This document shows, piece after piece, positions 48,401 to 61,259 of a DNA stretch of 64,000 nucleotides. The notes below the pieces were generated by a model. The model was not told where the DNA came from, did no database searches, and saw nothing but the letters and a program-made list of their open reading frames with translations. Each line of letters begins with the position of its first letter. The stretch's first letter is position 1. Origin of the DNA: Meloidogyne chitwoodi (Eukaryota; Nematoda; Chromadorea; Rhabditida; Meloidogynidae); contig JACZZP010000003.1 in the NCBI GenBank assembly GCA_015183035.1, forward strand, positions 2,480,001-2,544,000, in the 5' to 3' direction. Position numbers and translations under genes: made by a program.

Positions 48401-48693
48401 CCTTCCTCAAGATCATTTAAATCATTTTCTACTTTATGATCTTCTTCTAAATTGATTGAAGCTTTCTTCTTAATTCGTAGACATCCATTAGCTTCTTCAA
48501 GCATTTTCTTCTTTAAAATTCCTTTTTTAGGCTCTGGTACCAATTGTCCAACATCGGACGATTCTTCGTCTTTTGTAGATTTTTCAGCTGAATTTTCAAC
48601 GACTTTTGAGAATGAAACTCGTTTTCTTTTTTTCATGGTATTTTCTGTATCGTTTGAAGAAAAGCGTTTAATTCCTTTTGTCTTTATTGCCAT
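45477..48693 (-). CDS. pum3: PUM3/Puf-A (PUF6-like) nucleolar pumilio protein
   Basis: About eleven exons. PUM3 and yeast Puf6 are L-shaped Puf proteins acting in 60S ribosome biogenesis. Seen: a Lys/Glu-rich basic leader with nuclear signals (MKKRKRVSFSK; KKGILKKKML); MTKKERKEFIRKLEEKNKP, a conserved Puf-A lead-in; Puf repeats such as GKFSALAYSHATSRVIQCLL and LSLSQYGKFFVMKMLKYG; later helices including SWTGMDCGCYTLLEILESGS; and a basic Asn-rich tail (NNNIKRRRN). CPL-type C-terminal region present. The ATG follows TTTCATTAG directly, a likely trans-splice acceptor. Introns carry two tRNA-like elements. Confidence 0.88.
45750..45880 (+). mobile_element. Possible tRNA-like element in a PUM3 intron
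   Basis: AGGGTTCGACTCTTCC fits a B-box and is followed by CGAGAGGAC. The A-box is weak (TCAACCGTTGGACTCGAGAA). It occupies an otherwise plain intron and is GC-richer than it. Antisense to the host gene if the B-box orientation is right. Confidence 0.4.
47405..47507 (-). mobile_element. tRNA-like element in a PUM3 intron
   Basis: Minus strand: near-perfect A-box TGGCTCAGTCGGTTGAGCA and B-box AGGTTCGATTCCTCCC, separated by about 45 nt, some 30 nt longer than a normal anticodon/variable region. The acceptor ends GCCTCTG and CAGTGCC do not pair fully. The only clearly sense-oriented element in this set with a good A-box. Confidence 0.7.
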
Positions 48694-49284
48694 CTAATGA
48701 AATAGAATTTATATATGAATAACTTAGAAAATAAAAATTGATCATACAACATTAATTTTAATATATAAAACATTAATCATAAAATTTATAATTTTTTAAA
48801 AAATTTTTGAAGTATAATATTATATTTGAAAAATATGGGTCTAACAAGACATAATAAAACACAAAAATATTTTAATTGATATTTAAGAGAATTTCTAGTA
48901 ATTAAAAAAAATTTTGGTGTTTATTTAAAAAGAAAAAATTTTTGAGCAAGTCACAAGTGAAAAGTAATAAAGATCACGTGAATAAGAACCTGAAATACAT
49001 AATAAAAAGATCCGTTTTTTAAAAAATGTATAGAAAATTTTCAATACTTTTAATTTGAAATATTAATTTCCAACAAGAGATTGAAAAAGAGTTCCAAAAT
49101 TTAGAACTATAATTTTTGAATTAAAAAAAGTAAAATTTTTTCACACAGATTTTGTTTAAAAAATAAAAGGATTTAGTATAGAAAGTCGGACTTATAAAAA
49201 AATTAAATTATTTCGGTTTACCGAATAGAACCAAAAATCGAAATGTTAAGTCAACCGTTGTATTGAAAATTAATAAAAAACCAA
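48694..49284. other. Spacer upstream of PUM3
   Basis: AT-rich, no coding region recognised on either strand. Contains the 3' UTR of the membrane coiled-coil gene and the PUM3 promoter region; no clear motifs. Confidence 0.45.
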
Positions 49285-50126
49285 TTATGGGTCAGAATTA
49301 TTTTGACTTTTTTTAAATCGTGGATTAAACTTATAAAAGGCATCTTTCATTGGATTCAATATGGTAATCAAAGAGGCATATTTGGCTTCATACTTAACAT
49401 CCATTGCTGCAATCTTGGTTTCAAACTTTGAATTCATACTAGAAAATTTCGAATTTATCGCAGTAAACTTGTAGGAGTTTTGTTTCGAGTCCAGTAATAG
49501 CTTTAACACATTCACATTAATAGAAGAAATTTCCGCTTTCACAGAGGAGAACTCTGACTTCATCTCAGCTTTCACAGAGGAGATCTCTGTCATCAAAAGA
49601 TCGAATCTTGTATAGATGAATAAAATCGTTGGTATCACTATAGCAAAAATGGAGATGATTATAATAAATAACGTTTGATGTTTATTCCAAAAGCCTTTCC
49701 AGCCGGTCTGTCTCATCTAAATTAATGTTGAACAAAGTAAAATATAAAAATTCAATGCAAAAAATCGAATTGGAATAATCTACTAAAAGCTTGGAAAGAA
49801 TCCTTAGAAAGGATTAAGCACTAAGAAAAATTATTCCTTAATACTCTGGACAGAGGAAATGAGGTCCATTTAAATAAATCCATTTAAATAAACCCAGTAT
49901 TTTAACGAAAAGAACCTTCTTGTTGTTATCATCATCAGCTTGGGGCAACATCGCAAGTATTTCATCGAATCTACGATTCATTTCTATGTCTGAAAAATAG
50001 TTGTACAAATATTTTATGGTTACCGGTTATGGTCAAATAGCGTCCAGCATTTAGATCCCTTTCCTGCGATTGTAATGAGGTACGCCGATCACCACCACGT
50101 GAAACAGTTCTACTCCTATTGGGCAT
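49285..50126 (-). CDS. Small single-pass membrane protein with coiled coil, unknown function
   Basis: Three exons join cleanly: MPNRSRTVSRGGDRRTSLQS onwards; then IEMNRRFDEILAMLPQADDD; then MRQTGWKGFWNKHQ, a strong transmembrane segment (TLFIIIISIFAIVIPTILFI) and a repetitive coiled-coil region built from SSVKAE and NSKFSSM/NSKFETK heptad-like units, ending SQNNSDP. About 200 residues. The N-terminal 75 residues are polar and basic, so a signal-anchor with the coiled coil outside or in the lumen is likely. RPS29 lies about 210 bp upstream on the same strand. Not recognised as a named family; the TM plus coil layout recalls many nematode-restricted proteins. Confidence 0.65.
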
Positions 50127-50337
50127 GACGAAAAAATGCTAAAATGTATCCTTTAAAGCAATTAAAACAAAATTAAAATAATAAAAAAATTATAATGTAA
50201 AAGAAACAAAAATATAAACAATAAATTCACAAATAAGATATTTACTTCATTAAATAGAATAACAGTATAAGCAAATAAAACTTGTCTTAACAATCATAGA
50301 AAATTTCTTTTTAAAAATTCAACGTTTCAGTCTTTCT

Positions 50338-50551
50338 TCAATCCAATTTCTTGAAACCAATATCGGCAGAGTACTCACGGAAACAGCGACGGCAAATGTT
50401 TAGAGCATATTTGCGAATAAGCCTTTAATTAAAATTTAATAGGATCGAAGGATTAAAAAGAATACCCATGATGATTTGAACAAACTCGGCAAGAACGAGA
50501 GCCTGGACCATATTTGCGTGGACGAGACCAATGAATATTTTCATGAACCAT
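50338..50551 (-). CDS. rps-29: 40S ribosomal protein S29 (uS14)
   Basis: Two exons: [20 protein letters not shown] with CRVCSNHHG, then [20 protein letters not shown] and IGFKKLD. The four cysteines (CRVC, CRRC) form the zinc-binding site of eukaryotic S29. Full length at 56 residues. The single intron falls within the Gly codon after HH. Divergent from CCDC22 by 340 bp. Confidence 0.97.
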
Positions 50552-50891
50552 GATGTATAGAAGTTAAATAAACAATAAATAAATTTATCTAAAAAACAAA
50601 CTATTAAATCAAGAAAATGGGAAAAATCGATATAATAACAAAGAAAATCCTAATCAAAAAGAAAATATCCGAACAAAAATATCTTTATTACTCTAACCTA
50701 CACTATTTCTATTTTTTATACTTTATCTTCCTTTCGCTTCAAAAAAATAAAACACAATGCCAATTTACTCATAACCAAAATTGTTTTTTATTTTTTAGCT
50801 ACAACTATTTAGATGTTTTTTCAATGAATTCGATCTGTTTTTAGAATTAATATTTCTAATTATTGTTAATTATTTTGAATTATTTAGCTTC

Positions 50892-53261
50892 ATGGAAGAC
50901 GTTGATCAAATGATAATTGATTCTTTTTCAAATGAATTAAATTGGTAATTTTTTAAACTTTTTAAATTAAAAAAAAAACATTTTTAAGTTCATTTTCTTC
51001 CATTAAAGAATTTCGAAATTTGTCAGATTTGGGGTCAAACCAAATTGTTGAAGGAGTAATCCGTTGCCTTTGGAAATGCAATCCAAACACAGTAAAGACC
51101 ATTCCAAGTTATAAAATGCCAGGAAACGCTGTAGATAGATTCAGAATGGCTTCAAAAATATCTCAGGAAATTAAGGTTTATATTTTAATTTTTTAGGGGA
51201 GAAAAGGCCCACGGTTAGGCTTAATTATTTAAAAATTAACTTTCCTTTTTTCAGTCAATTGGAATTAATGATTCTCAAATTGGTTATCAAACACTTTTAT
51301 ACCCTAATGTTTTTCAAAGTAGACGACTTTTTCTTGCATTATTTGAACGATTACCAAAAGAGAAGATTGTAGTTGATGAAAAGAGACTAAGTTATTTTTT
51401 TATTTTTAAATATTTTTATTGGGATAATTTAATTTTTAGCCCCATTGGAGCAACTAAAATTAAATGTTGGTGAACTTATTGCCAAACAAATGGCTGAAAA
51501 GTGGACACCTGAATTTTGTCGATTTTATGACCTTAAAAGAATTGGAAAGTTTTGGCATACGAGAAGAGAGGATATTTTTGAAGAAAAAATGAAAGATGTT
51601 AAAGATGAACAAAATTTGCCTGAAACCATTTTGGAACCATTGGAAAAACCAAAAATTGGGTTTAAATTTAAAACTTAATTTTCTAATTATTTTTAAGTGT
51701 TTTATTTTAAATTTTAGGATTAAACCAAAATTACCGCCAAAACCAAAAATTGTCCAATCCGTCAAAACATCTCATTCTGATGAGGAAAACGTTGCCTCAT
51801 CCTCTGATCAAATTTCGACAGAAAAGATAATGTTAGTTGATCAAATCGCTTTGAAACGAGGAATTTTGGCGGAGAAGCAGAATGTTCTTATGAGGGTATT
51901 TTTATTTTTTTATACAAAAAGTAATTTTTTTAATAGATTCAACACGAAATTGCTCAACTTACTGATAAAATTCAAAACAAACAGGCATCCACTTTAAACG
52001 ATAAAAGACTTTTTGCTTTGTTAGAAGAGGAAAATGCAGAAGAAAATTTAGAAAAATTGAAGGTTTTGTATTTTTATTATTTTTTAAATTCCTTACAGAC
52101 CAACGGTGTAGTTTAGATATCCGAAATGGTGCGATAATGCTAAATTAATCAGTAGAATCCATAATATTTATAAAAAGGTTAAATCTTGATCACAACATTT
52201 TCAGTATTTTGTAGCTACTGCAGAGGACCGACGCTTAGCATTGGAAGAAAAATTTGTTGAGGCAAAAGCCGAATTAATTGAACGTTTAGAATCTGCTAGA
52301 GGAATTAAAAAGGATAAATTTACTGGAGAAACTTTGAGTCATGATATTGAGGAACTTGAAGAAGAACTCGAAAGGAAAAAGAAAATCAAGGCAAAATTGG
52401 TATAAAAATATTTTTTATTTAAAATTTTTATAACTCTTTCAAGTTAAAAGAATTACAAAAATTCTCAATGAATGAAAACAACGGAATTAAATCTGAAAAT
52501 CGTAAAAAAATGCTTGACAAAATATTAGAAATTAATGCAATGGTTGTTAAACAAAATGAACAAATACGAAAGGTTTTTTTAATTAAAAAAAATTTTTTTC
52601 AGAGAGAATAGTGTTTTAGAGCGCTGGCACAATGTCTAAACTAAAATTAAAAGTTTAGCCACCGGGCGGGTTCGAACCCACGACCTACCTTTAACCGCTG
52701 ATGTTTTAATCAAACATTCTACCACTAAGCCAACATTTCCCCTACAAAAATTAAAGAAATAATTTATTTAGACAGCTTCTTCTGTTCAACAAATTCGCAA
52801 AGAAATTGTTCAACTTGACGGAATTCTTGACAGAACATTTACAGCTGTGGATAGATGGATTGTTGGGAATAAAAACACTTTAAATAATAGCAATATTGGA
52901 AATTCTCCAATGAATTTATCACAAAAAGAAAACAAACAAATGGTTATAATTAGAAGACAGAGAGCTTATAAATTACTTGGTTTTAGCTTTAATAATTTAT
53001 TAATTTTACTCAATTATTCTTTTAGTAAGGACTCATGAACAATGCGCCCTTATAACTAGTGCAATACAAACACAAGGAGAAATGGAATGTCAATTAGATG
53101 AATTAACAAATAAAATTGAATTTGAAACTCAAAAGGGAGTAGATGTACAAATTGAAAAATTATTGGATGATTTGATGGTAATACGCACAGAAAATAGAGA
53201 ATTGGAAGCAAATATGGAAAAAATAGAGGAATATAAAGCTGAACAAGCGGATGAAGATTAG
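50892..53261 (+). CDS. ccdc22: CCDC22, CCC/commander complex subunit
   Basis: About twelve exons. CCDC22 pairs with CCDC93 and COMMD proteins in the CCC complex, which works with retriever and WASH in endosomal recycling. Seen: MEDVDQMIIDSF and IVEGVIRCLWKCNP (NN-CH domain start), FRMASKISQEIKSIGINDSQ with IGYQTLLYPNVFQSRRLFLA, which is the conserved 'GYQTFLYP..E.RRLL..L.ERLP' block, then LFERLPKE. After a Lys/Pro linker (KPKLPPKPKIVQSVK) come long coiled coils, e.g. FVEAKAELIERLESARGIKK and RKEIVQLDGILDRTFTAVD. Ends EEYKAEQADED. Start codon sits 4 nt after TTATTTAG. One intron carries a tRNA-like element. Confidence 0.88.
52655..52740 (-). mobile_element. tRNA-like element in a CCDC22 intron
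   Basis: Minus strand TTGGCTTAGTGGTAGAATG (A-box) and GTGGGTTCGAACCCGCCC (T arm with B-box, stem pairs well). Anticodon region is too long and acceptor ends do not pair. Antisense to the host gene. Confidence 0.7.
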
Positions 53262-53417
53262 TTTAAAATTAATAAATTTGTTTAAAATTTTATACAAAAA
53301 AAACTTTAATAAAATTATTTATACCATTTTTCTTTTTCTATTAGTAGGGACACGTTCGGGTAGTTGTGGACGTTTTGCCGCAATCAATATCTCATTTATT
53401 TGTTCGTTGTTTTGGCG

Positions 53418-54997
53418 TTACATTTCTCCGCTAGGCCCAACTCTTACAGTTATTTGTGCCCTTTGTAATGTTCTATTACTTTGTCGAGCAACAAGTGTTG
53501 TATCACTCGTAACATGTCCTTGATTAGTTATTTTGTTTATCAATTTTGTCCAAAAGTCGTTAATTAATTTTTTTCTGAGTTTATCACTGGCCCAGAAAAG
53601 AAGCCAACTTGGCACAATCACAGAACCACGTGATTGTGTATAAATGGCGTTAAGGTCAAACCCTTTATTACTTGCTACTAAGAAGATTATGACCTAAAAA
53701 TGAAATATTTTTAAAAAGTTGACATTTTGAAATATTTTTCATTGTTGGACATTTTTTAATATTTTTTAATAAAATCACTCACTTGGTTAATTGCCAAAAC
53801 AACGTGCCCCATAAACGTAAGAAAAGCGTAAAGAAGCAATTTAAACTCTGTCCGTTCGTGATTTATTTGTTGAGAACTTCTACTAGCAATATTATTCATT
53901 TTTTGACTTTTATATGAAATAAATGTGCCAATATTTATAATAAAACAAATAATCATAAAAACAATACAGAAGCAAAAGTTTAGTGGAATTGCGTCATATA
54001 TTGGCTAAAATTAAAAAAAAAATATTTTTCTTTTAAATATTGCCAAAATACATTAAAATCCTGTGCAAGGTAGAAGGCGAATTTGGTTGGATCACTTGTA
54101 TCATTATGAAGAGTGCTTTTAATTGTAAGTACTTGTGCGTATAATAATGTAGGGATGATAAAAATTATTAGAGTTGATGGGAGCATTAATTTCTTCCAAA
54201 GCTAAAAAACGTTGACTTTGATTAGCTCGATTTCTCCCTTTGGACATTTTGTCCAATTTTTCTTAGGGGCATTTTGTCCAATTTCTCTTATGGACATTTT
54301 GACTATTTCATGGTATTTTGTCTCCGGAAAGATATCTTATCGGTATAGTTTTATATCACAAAACATACTCTATCATATTGCATTGGAACTTTTACGGCTG
54401 TCCAACGATTTAAAAGAATAATAATTGTTGCCAAAAAGTCAGACATCATCGTGAAGTAAATTATAAAGAAAGATATACGAAACATCCATTCTGGCAAACT
54501 ACTGTAGAAGGGATAAAGCCAACCGCCAAAAAGAATTGTGAGCCGATTTGTATAGTAAGTGTTGAAAGAGTAGATGATATTCTAAAGTGAAGAAGATTAA
54601 AATAATATTTGAGAAAACGAAGAATAGAAGAGAAAGAGAAAAGTAAAAATAGTATATTACAACTTTCCGGAAAGAATAATAAATATATTACAACTTTACG
54701 GAAAACTATAAAAATCAACTTTAATCCGGAAAGTTTATTTTAAGAGAAATAGTATGTAAATGAGAGAAAATAAGTTTTAAATAGAATTAAGTAAAACAGA
54801 GAAAACAAAAAATAAAATCTAACCGGTACAGCACGTATCAGTACAAGCATAAAAAACGGATTGTGAAATTGTTTATCTCTCAGTATTGTAATAATTTCAA
54901 GAATATAGAGTGTTGTTGAAGGAATATTAGCAGCAATAGACAAGTAGAGAAATTGTTTGCTTAAAGAGGAGAGCCAATCAAAAACTTGAAGAACCAT
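53418..54997 (-). CDS. Serpentine 7TM chemoreceptor (Srg/Srv-like), copy 1
   Basis: About six exons. Seven hydrophobic spans. Recognisable blocks: IPSTTLYILEIITILRDKQF, HNPFFMLVLIRAVPN, TMMSDFLATIIILLNRWTAV (TM3 end in place of DRY), LPSTLIIFIIPTLLYAQ, a large extracellular loop with NDTSDPTKF and FYLAQDFN, IGTFISYKS, and VIVPSWLLFWASDKLRKKL after TM7. This is the layout of the nematode Srg superfamily (closest in feel to Srv). The protein ends in a Thr/Arg-rich tail. Its 3' end lies about 156 bp from the convergent CCDC22 gene. It shares intron positions and about half its residues with the neighbour at 56.0-57.5 kb. Confidence 0.75.
54232..54312. repeat. GGACATTTTGTCC-type repeats in a chemoreceptor intron
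   Basis: Three degenerate copies of TGGACATTTTGTCCAATT with TTCTCTTA spacers; each copy includes the palindrome GGACATTTTGTCC. Confidence 0.6.
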
Positions 54998-55986
54998 TTT
55001 TTATTAAAGTTTTAATTTTGTTTCAAATTTTTAAATTCTTTGAATGATATCAGAAATATAAAAGATTGTATTAAACTTTAATTTCTAGTACATTTATTTT
55101 ATATTTAAAATAAACCTTAGCAACTAATAATTATTTTTAATAAAAATAAAAGGTGTAATTTAATTTAATCTTTTATTAATAATTAAAATTTATGTTTAAA
55201 TCTATTTAAAAAACAAAAAAAATTTTGTCTCTTTAATAAAACAACTGCCATTTTATTTTTCAGTTTTTTTTGAAGAATAAATATTTTTTAATTTTTAGAA
55301 TTTTAATAAATAAAAAAATGAAACATTTTTTAAAAATAAAATATTTTGTAAATTTTAATAAAAATTTTGATTTAGTCAGGTGAATTAAATTAATAAAAAT
55401 ACATTTTATTTATTACCTGGTACAATTTTTTATTTAAAAAATAATTATCCTTTATTTATTAGTGCAAAACCAAAAGGTAGAAAAAAATTAAAGAGGAAGG
55501 ACTTATTAAATAAAATTAACGAACTCTTTTGTAAATACGTAAATAAAAATACGATAATTGTTTCCTTATAATATTTGCATATTTTTTTAAAAAATATTTT
55601 TAAATATGAAATGTCGCAGTATAAGAATTATTTAAAAAATAATTTTAATATAAATACAATAAAAAAATAAATACATATAATAATTAATGCAAAGACATTA
55701 AGGCAAATTTATTGTTCTGTTTACAATTTAAAAAAATAAAAATAAAGGAACTAAATATTTTTTTGTGTATAAAAAAAATATAAAATTACAAGCTGGCAAT
55801 AAATTTTTGCCAGTTTATTTGAACAAAACTCAAAGTGCTAGGCGTATTCGCTTGAAAATGTTCCATTTATATTAATTTTTTAATATAAAATTTTTTAAAA
55901 TTTTAAAACCCAGAATAAATATTTTAAAATAAAATTTTTTAATTAATCGAACTTCAATAAAATACAAAACAAAAAAAATATTTAAA
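54998..55986. other. 1-kb AT-rich spacer between the two chemoreceptor genes
   Basis: No coding region seen on either strand; extremely AT-rich. Includes the promoter of copy 1 and 3' UTR of copy 2. No clear motif. Confidence 0.5.
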
Positions 55987-57482
55987 TTAAACAGAATATA
56001 TAATTCTTTTTTCATCACAAATTGGTTCAACTTTAGTTGTTTGTAAAACTTGTATTGTTGTTGAATTTATTTTTTTCCATTTAGTTAAACGTTGTAAAAA
56101 TTTTGGACAAAAATCAAAAATCATTTTTTGGCGGAAATTATCGGAAGCCCAAAAAAGAAGCCAACTAGGTACAATTACAGAGCCAACGTCCATTGTCCAT
56201 GGATATTGTGTATAAACAGCGGCGATAAAGTCAAAATTATTTGAGTTTACTACCAAATATATTAATATCTAAAAATTAAAAAAAATATTTCAAAATGTCA
56301 ACTAATTAAAAATATTTCAAAATGTCAACTTGTTCGAATGCCATGACAGCATGCCCTATAAATGTGAATATAGAATATAATAATAATTTATATTCTATTC
56401 TGGCTTCATTTATTTCCTGTGTGCTGTTTTTGACGCAAGAAATAAGCTTTTTATGCCGCTTATAAGAAATAAATGTTCCAATATTAATTATAATGGAGAT
56501 GACTATAAAAACAATACAATAGCAAACATTCAAGGGAAATGCGTCATAGACTGGCTGAAATTTTTAAAAATCAAAAAAATTTAAATTAAAAAGCGTGTCC
56601 CGACATTTCGTCCACGAGATTTCACGACATTTCATCCCTACAGCAAAAAACTACATTTTGTTTACTCGAGCCTAAGATCGATTTTTTGCCGTTGGGACGA
56701 AATGTCGTGAAATTTGTTGAACTTTCCGGAAAGAATTTATAAAAAAGTTAGAGAAGAAAAGAATTTTCTGCGTCTCTAATCCTAATACTCTCTTAGTATT
56801 ATAATTTAAAATTAACATTAAAATCCTGTGCAATGTAGAAACTAAAAGTTTGATCACTTGTATCGTTCTGTAAAAAGCCTGGGACTGTAAATTCCTGTGC
56901 ATATAAAAGCGTAGGCAGTCCAAAAACAAAAAAAGCAGAGGGAACAATAATTTTCTTTCAAAACTAAAAATTTTTTTTTAAAATTATTTTGAAAAATTTG
57001 TCAACTTTTTTATAATTAATTCCCATTGTAATAGCTGTCCAACGATTTAATAAAATTAATATTGTTGCTAAAAAGTCTGCTATCATTGTATAAAAGGTGA
57101 GAAAGTAGGAAAGACGCAACATCCAATTAGGTAATTGACTGTAGAATGGATAGAGAAAATTACCGAAGAGTACTGTAAGACGATAACAATAGTAAGAATC
57201 GAGAGTGTAGAGAATGTTCTGAAATTAACATTTTGAAATATTTGACATTTTTAATTTTGACATTTTGAAATTTTTGACATTATGAGATTTTAACATTTTA
57301 TAACTTACAGGAATAGATCGAATTAATATCAAATAGTAAAAAGGATTATGAAAGTCCTTGTGTCGAATAATAGTAATAATCTCAAAAGTGTATAAAACCA
57401 TTGAAGGAAGACTAATTAAAATAGCAAAATAAACAAATAAATTTCTCAGAGAAGATAAAAAAATAAAAATATTTAAAATCAT
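55987..57482 (-). CDS. Serpentine 7TM chemoreceptor (Srg/Srv-like), copy 2
   Basis: Tandem paralogue of the previous gene. Matching blocks in the same order: LPSMVLYTFEIITIIRHKDF, HNPFYYLILIRSIPN, TMIADFLATILILLNRWTAI, VPSAFFVFGLPTLLYAQE, NDTSDQTFSFYIAQDFN, IGTFISYKRHKKL, and VIVPSWLLFWASDNFRQKM. The split after AQDFN and the split after RSIP occur at the same codons as in copy 1. The tail after TM7 differs completely (Lys/Thr-rich, ending IYSV). Predicted sensory receptor; ligand unknown. The intron before the 'FWKKI' exon region holds a short foldback at 56.6-56.7 kb. Confidence 0.75.
56605..56718. repeat. Foldback (inverted repeat) in a chemoreceptor intron
   Basis: ATTTCACGACATTTCATCCC near 56618 is inverted as GGGACGAAATGTCGTGAAAT ending near 56714. 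Arms are about 33 bp including GCAAAAAA / TTTTTTGC, with a loop of roughly 30 bp. A direct extra copy of CGACATTTCGTCC precedes the left arm. MITE-like, no target duplication fixed. Confidence 0.65.
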
Positions 57483-58118
57483 TTTTAGGAGGATAAAAAG
57501 AATTTATTTATTTTTTTAAATTTGTCTAAAAAGGAAAAAATTAAAAAAATAAACTTTTTCAGTTCCGCTTAATTTTTAGTCTTTTTTAATTATAAAAGTG
57601 CCAATTATTAATAAAATTAAATTTCAAAGAATTTCTACATAAAAATTTTTTTTTGCAATTTTATAATTGATATGTACCCTTTTTACTAAAAAATTAATGA
57701 CGTTGATTATTATTTATTTTTAGATTTATGTACCTAAATTAAATAATTAATGGTAATAGTTTAATTTATGAAAATAATGACGGCATTACTTTTTTTTAAT
57801 TTTGACATTTTTCAATTTTTTTTTTGTTTGAAAATTAAAATAAAATTAAAAAAAAATAATTAAAGTACTTTTTTAGTTTAACACTTTTTAACATTTTCAA
57901 GTACATTAAACACCTTTTTAGCCAATTAAATATTAAAAAAATCATTTTGTATTTTAATAATAAATTAGACTAATTATAAAAATAAATTCTTTTTCTTTTT
58001 GTCAGAAAATCTTTTTTTGTAATAATTAAAATTTTTAGTGGGTAAATTTTAATTATTTCGTGTTTATCAAAATATTTTTATAAAAATCAAAAAAAAATTA
58101 AAGAAAAAACCTTCTAAA
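57483..58118. other. AT-rich spacer between chemoreceptor copy 2 and the second SKP1 gene
   Basis: No coding region recognised. If the second SKP1 gene once had the usual C-terminal tail, its sequence should lie around 58.0-58.1 kb; no EEEEQ..WCED-like frame is visible there. Confidence 0.5.
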
Positions 58119-58783
58119 TTAATCATCTTTAATACCAAATAAATTGCAAATTTCCACTGCCGTCTTTCCTTCTACCATATTTGCTACTTTTTTGCAAGCA
58201 ACATTCAAAAGACCCTGAATATCCAAATAATTGGCTGCCTTAAAAAATAAATTTTTAAATTTATTTTTAAACAAAATTCAAACCAAAATCAGCTCAAAAA
58301 GCGTCCCCTGATCCACCTTCAGAAATTCAACATCCCAGCTTGGAATATCATCCGTACGACGCTCTCTGCCCTCAGCATCATCGGTGACAGCAGGATCTTA
58401 AAATTGAATTTTTAATTATAAAAATAAAAAAGAAAACCGTCTTTATGATGCTGACACCAAGCAATTACTTTCCTCAAAACAGCTCCATTAACATCAGGCA
58501 AAGGAATTGGGTCAGAAAACACATCATCCTCCATTCCGAGATCTTAATTCAAAATAATTTTTTATTAAAAAAAATAAATTTAATTTAATAAAAGTTTCAA
58601 GCTAATCCCTTAAAATCAGTTGGTTAAAAGGCCAGCTTATTGTTAGCACAGAGTCAATCTTTAAAAAAGAAACAAACCTTGAAACATTGAATCCAATGTC
58701 TTAAAAAGACGAATAACACTTCGATCTACTTCAAATATTTCGTCATCATTTGATTTGAGAAACATTTTGTAATTATTTGCCAT
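58119..58783 (-). CDS. SKP1 paralogue lacking the C-terminal F-box-binding tail
   Basis: Four exons with the same intron positions as the 36.0-kb SKP1. N-terminal half diverges mildly ([39 protein letters not shown]). The third exon ([20 protein letters not shown] through FELIL) encodes the same protein as in the other gene and differs by about one base, and its flanking introns are also nearly the same, while exon 4 diverges ([20 protein letters not shown]). It stops after FGIKDD, so about 18 residues with the [15 protein letters not shown] motif are missing. Those residues contact the F-box, so this protein should bind cullin but may bind F-box proteins differently. Divergent from DUS2 by about 290 bp. 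Confidence 0.88.
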
Positions 58784-59075
58784 TTTTAGATCACGGAAGT
58801 TTTTGAAAATAAAAAATCTATAAATTAATTATTAAAATGTGTACTAATTAGAATAAATAGGTAAAAAGCAAAAACAAAAAGTGAAAGAAAAATTAAAACA
58901 AATTAAATTATGTTTTGGCGTTGTATTTTTATTGTTTAAAAATGCTGGCGCCGATTGAGTGCGGATACGTGGGCGCCACTAATATTGAGTGTCTTTCTTT
59001 TTCAGCCAGGAGTTTTTTGTTTTTTATCTGTTGTTTAATTAATTAAAATCTTAATTTTTAGATATTATGATATAA

Positions 59076-61259
<2,184 letters not shown>

